From Candidatus Moraniibacteriota bacterium (GTDB taxonomy: Bacteria > Patescibacteriota > Minisyncoccia > Moranbacterales > UBA2206): 5,771 nucleotides of DNA. The translations under genes and the position numbers were made by a program. How positions within the stretch are numbered: the stretch's first letter is position 1; every line of letters begins with the position of its first letter. The notes below the pieces were generated by a model. That model saw nothing but the letters and a program-made list of their open reading frames with translations. It had not been told where the DNA came from and ran no database searches. Location: positions 7,348-13,118 of the forward strand of contig DPJH01000025.1 of assembly GCA_003543115.1 (NCBI GenBank). The letters are read 5' to 3'. Below, piece by piece: positions 5,055-5,771 of the stretch.

Positions 5055-5771
5055 TTATTGAGGCCTGGTAACTTTCCAGGTGTCCGAATGCCTGGATGAT
5101 ATCGTGCCTTTGTGAATTTTTCCATCCATGGGATTAGCCCAATTGGAATCTAGAACGTTGCTTCCATCATAAATCAATCCGTAATGACCATAGGAATTGC
5201 TTACAAAGATATCCCCTTTAGTCAAATAATCTGCCAAATTTCCAGAACCACGCAAAGGAGATTCATTACCTGGATGATAGAAATAATCACCGGAGCCACA
5301 GCTATTTCCATTTGTGTCCACATGGCCAGAGCCAAAGGAATCAGTGCTGTGATAGGTGAGAACCCCCTCTCCCTCATGCATAATGTAGTCATTGTCTGCA
5401 ATGCAATCTTTGTTAGCATCATCAAACATTAGCCAGAAGGTAGATTGTATCTCAGGATCAGTCCCAATCAAATATCCTTTCCCAAGTATGTCATGCAAAT
5501 AGAACTGCACCAATGCTCTACATTGTCTCTCTGGCTTATTACCATCACTGTCCGAAATGCAATTATGAGTGTAATCATAAGACGCATCCAAAGAATCCAC
5601 CGTCGGATAAAACTCCGGCCACAACGCTTTCACATAGATATCCAGATAATCATTGGAATCGTCATTGTCATCCAGAAGCGCGTCCATCCCGGCGAAGAAC
5701 TCATCAGAATTGGCCGGCTTTTTAAGAAAGACAATAGAGAAACTGCTATTGATCGGAGTAGTCTCTTCTTT
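5055..5771 (-). CDS. CHAP-like cysteine amidase/peptidase with Asp/Asn-rich loops, 5' end outside the window
   Basis: At least 238 residues are encoded, and the frame stays open to position 5771, so the true start lies outside. The internal Met at 5687 is not preferred, because the 28 upstream codons read as ordinary protein. Numbering from that Met, residues 53-65 (ERQCRALVQFYLH) resemble the start of a CHAP/NlpC-fold domain, with Cys56 as possible nucleophile. GDIFVSNSYGHYGLIYD (158-174) supplies the likely catalytic His168. VLDSNW (178-183), near a final WKVTRP, resembles the Asn-containing strand and closing of CHAP peptidoglycan hydrolases. The Cys-His gap of 112 residues is longer than I expect for CHAP (about 60-70). 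It contains DANKDCIADND (90-100) and DTNGNSCGSGD (124-134), both shaped like Ca-binding D-x-N-x-D/N loops. More Asp/Asn-rich stretches lie at 6-16 and 46-50. Cysteines are at 43, 56, 95 and 130. It is probably exported, though the signal would be off-window. The fold assignment is by motif only; degenerate or non-catalytic forms are possible. Confidence 0.65.
   Translation of the reverse strand, partial: KEETTPINSSFSIVFLKKPANSDEFFAGMDALLDDNDDSNDYLDIYVKALWPEFYPTVDSLDASYDYTHNCISDSDGNKPERQCRALVQFYLHDILGKGYLIGTDPEIQSTFWLMFDDANKDCIADNDYIMHEGEGVLTYHSTDSFGSGHVDTNGNSCGSGDYFYHPGNESPLRGSGNLADYLTKGDIFVSNSYGHYGLIYDGSNVLDSNWANPMDGKIHKGTISSRHSDTWKVTRPQ

Noticed and set aside
5184..5432. Plus-strand open frame opposite the CHAP-like gene
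   Set aside because: It is antisense to a longer frame with recognisable motifs and continuous coding character; no promoter or ribosome binding site supports it.
1..5771. CRISPR arrays, tRNA or rRNA genes, transposase genes, alternative genetic code
   Set aside because: No spaced direct repeats, cloverleaf or rRNA sequence, and no transposase motifs were seen. The genes use TAA and TAG stops normally and contain no in-frame TGA, so there is no sign of UGA recoding.

Overview
The window looks like chromosomal DNA from a small-genome, AT-rich bacterium with Lys/Glu/Asn-rich proteins. Shine-Dalgarno sites are weak or absent, and genes end in TAA or TAG with no in-frame TGA to suggest recoding. 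Together with a split MacA/ATPase/MacB-permease set and several membrane-anchored or secreted proteins of unknown role, this suggests a Candidate Phyla Radiation (Patescibacteria, perhaps Parcubacteria-like) genome. That placement is inference; no marker gene is present. A low-GC monoderm such as a Firmicute is the alternative.

Layout. Positions 6-581 (+) encode a small exported, highly charged helical protein, followed by a good intrinsic terminator (595-629). A 182-nt gap with a candidate promoter leads to a compact three-gene operon on the + strand. It encodes a MacA/YknX-like adaptor (764-1936), a MacB/LolD-type ABC ATPase (1952-2632) and a MacB/YknZ-like FtsX-fold permease (2663-3880). 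The three should form one ABC efflux or mechanotransmission complex, with ATPase and permease as separate chains rather than the fused MacB of Proteobacteria.

The 279-nt gap after the operon holds the most unusual object in the window. A promoter-like sequence (3945-3973) is followed by a 158-bp near-complete palindrome (3992-4149) with 18-bp outer arms. Its right arm ends 10 nt before the preferred start (4160) of a membrane-anchored extracytoplasmic protein of unknown function (4160-4951). The palindrome is either a small mobile or repetitive element or a long hairpin 5' leader. The frame of the downstream gene stays open through half of it.

An AT-rich inverted repeat and a strong terminator hairpin (4958-5021) separate this gene from a convergent minus-strand gene (5055-5771) whose 5' end is outside the window. 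That gene encodes a probably exported protein ending in a CHAP-like cysteine amidase/peptidase region, with Asp/Asn-rich, possibly calcium-binding loops inserted between the putative catalytic Cys and His. Apart from the transporter operon, the theme is cell-envelope and surface proteins without assigned functions.
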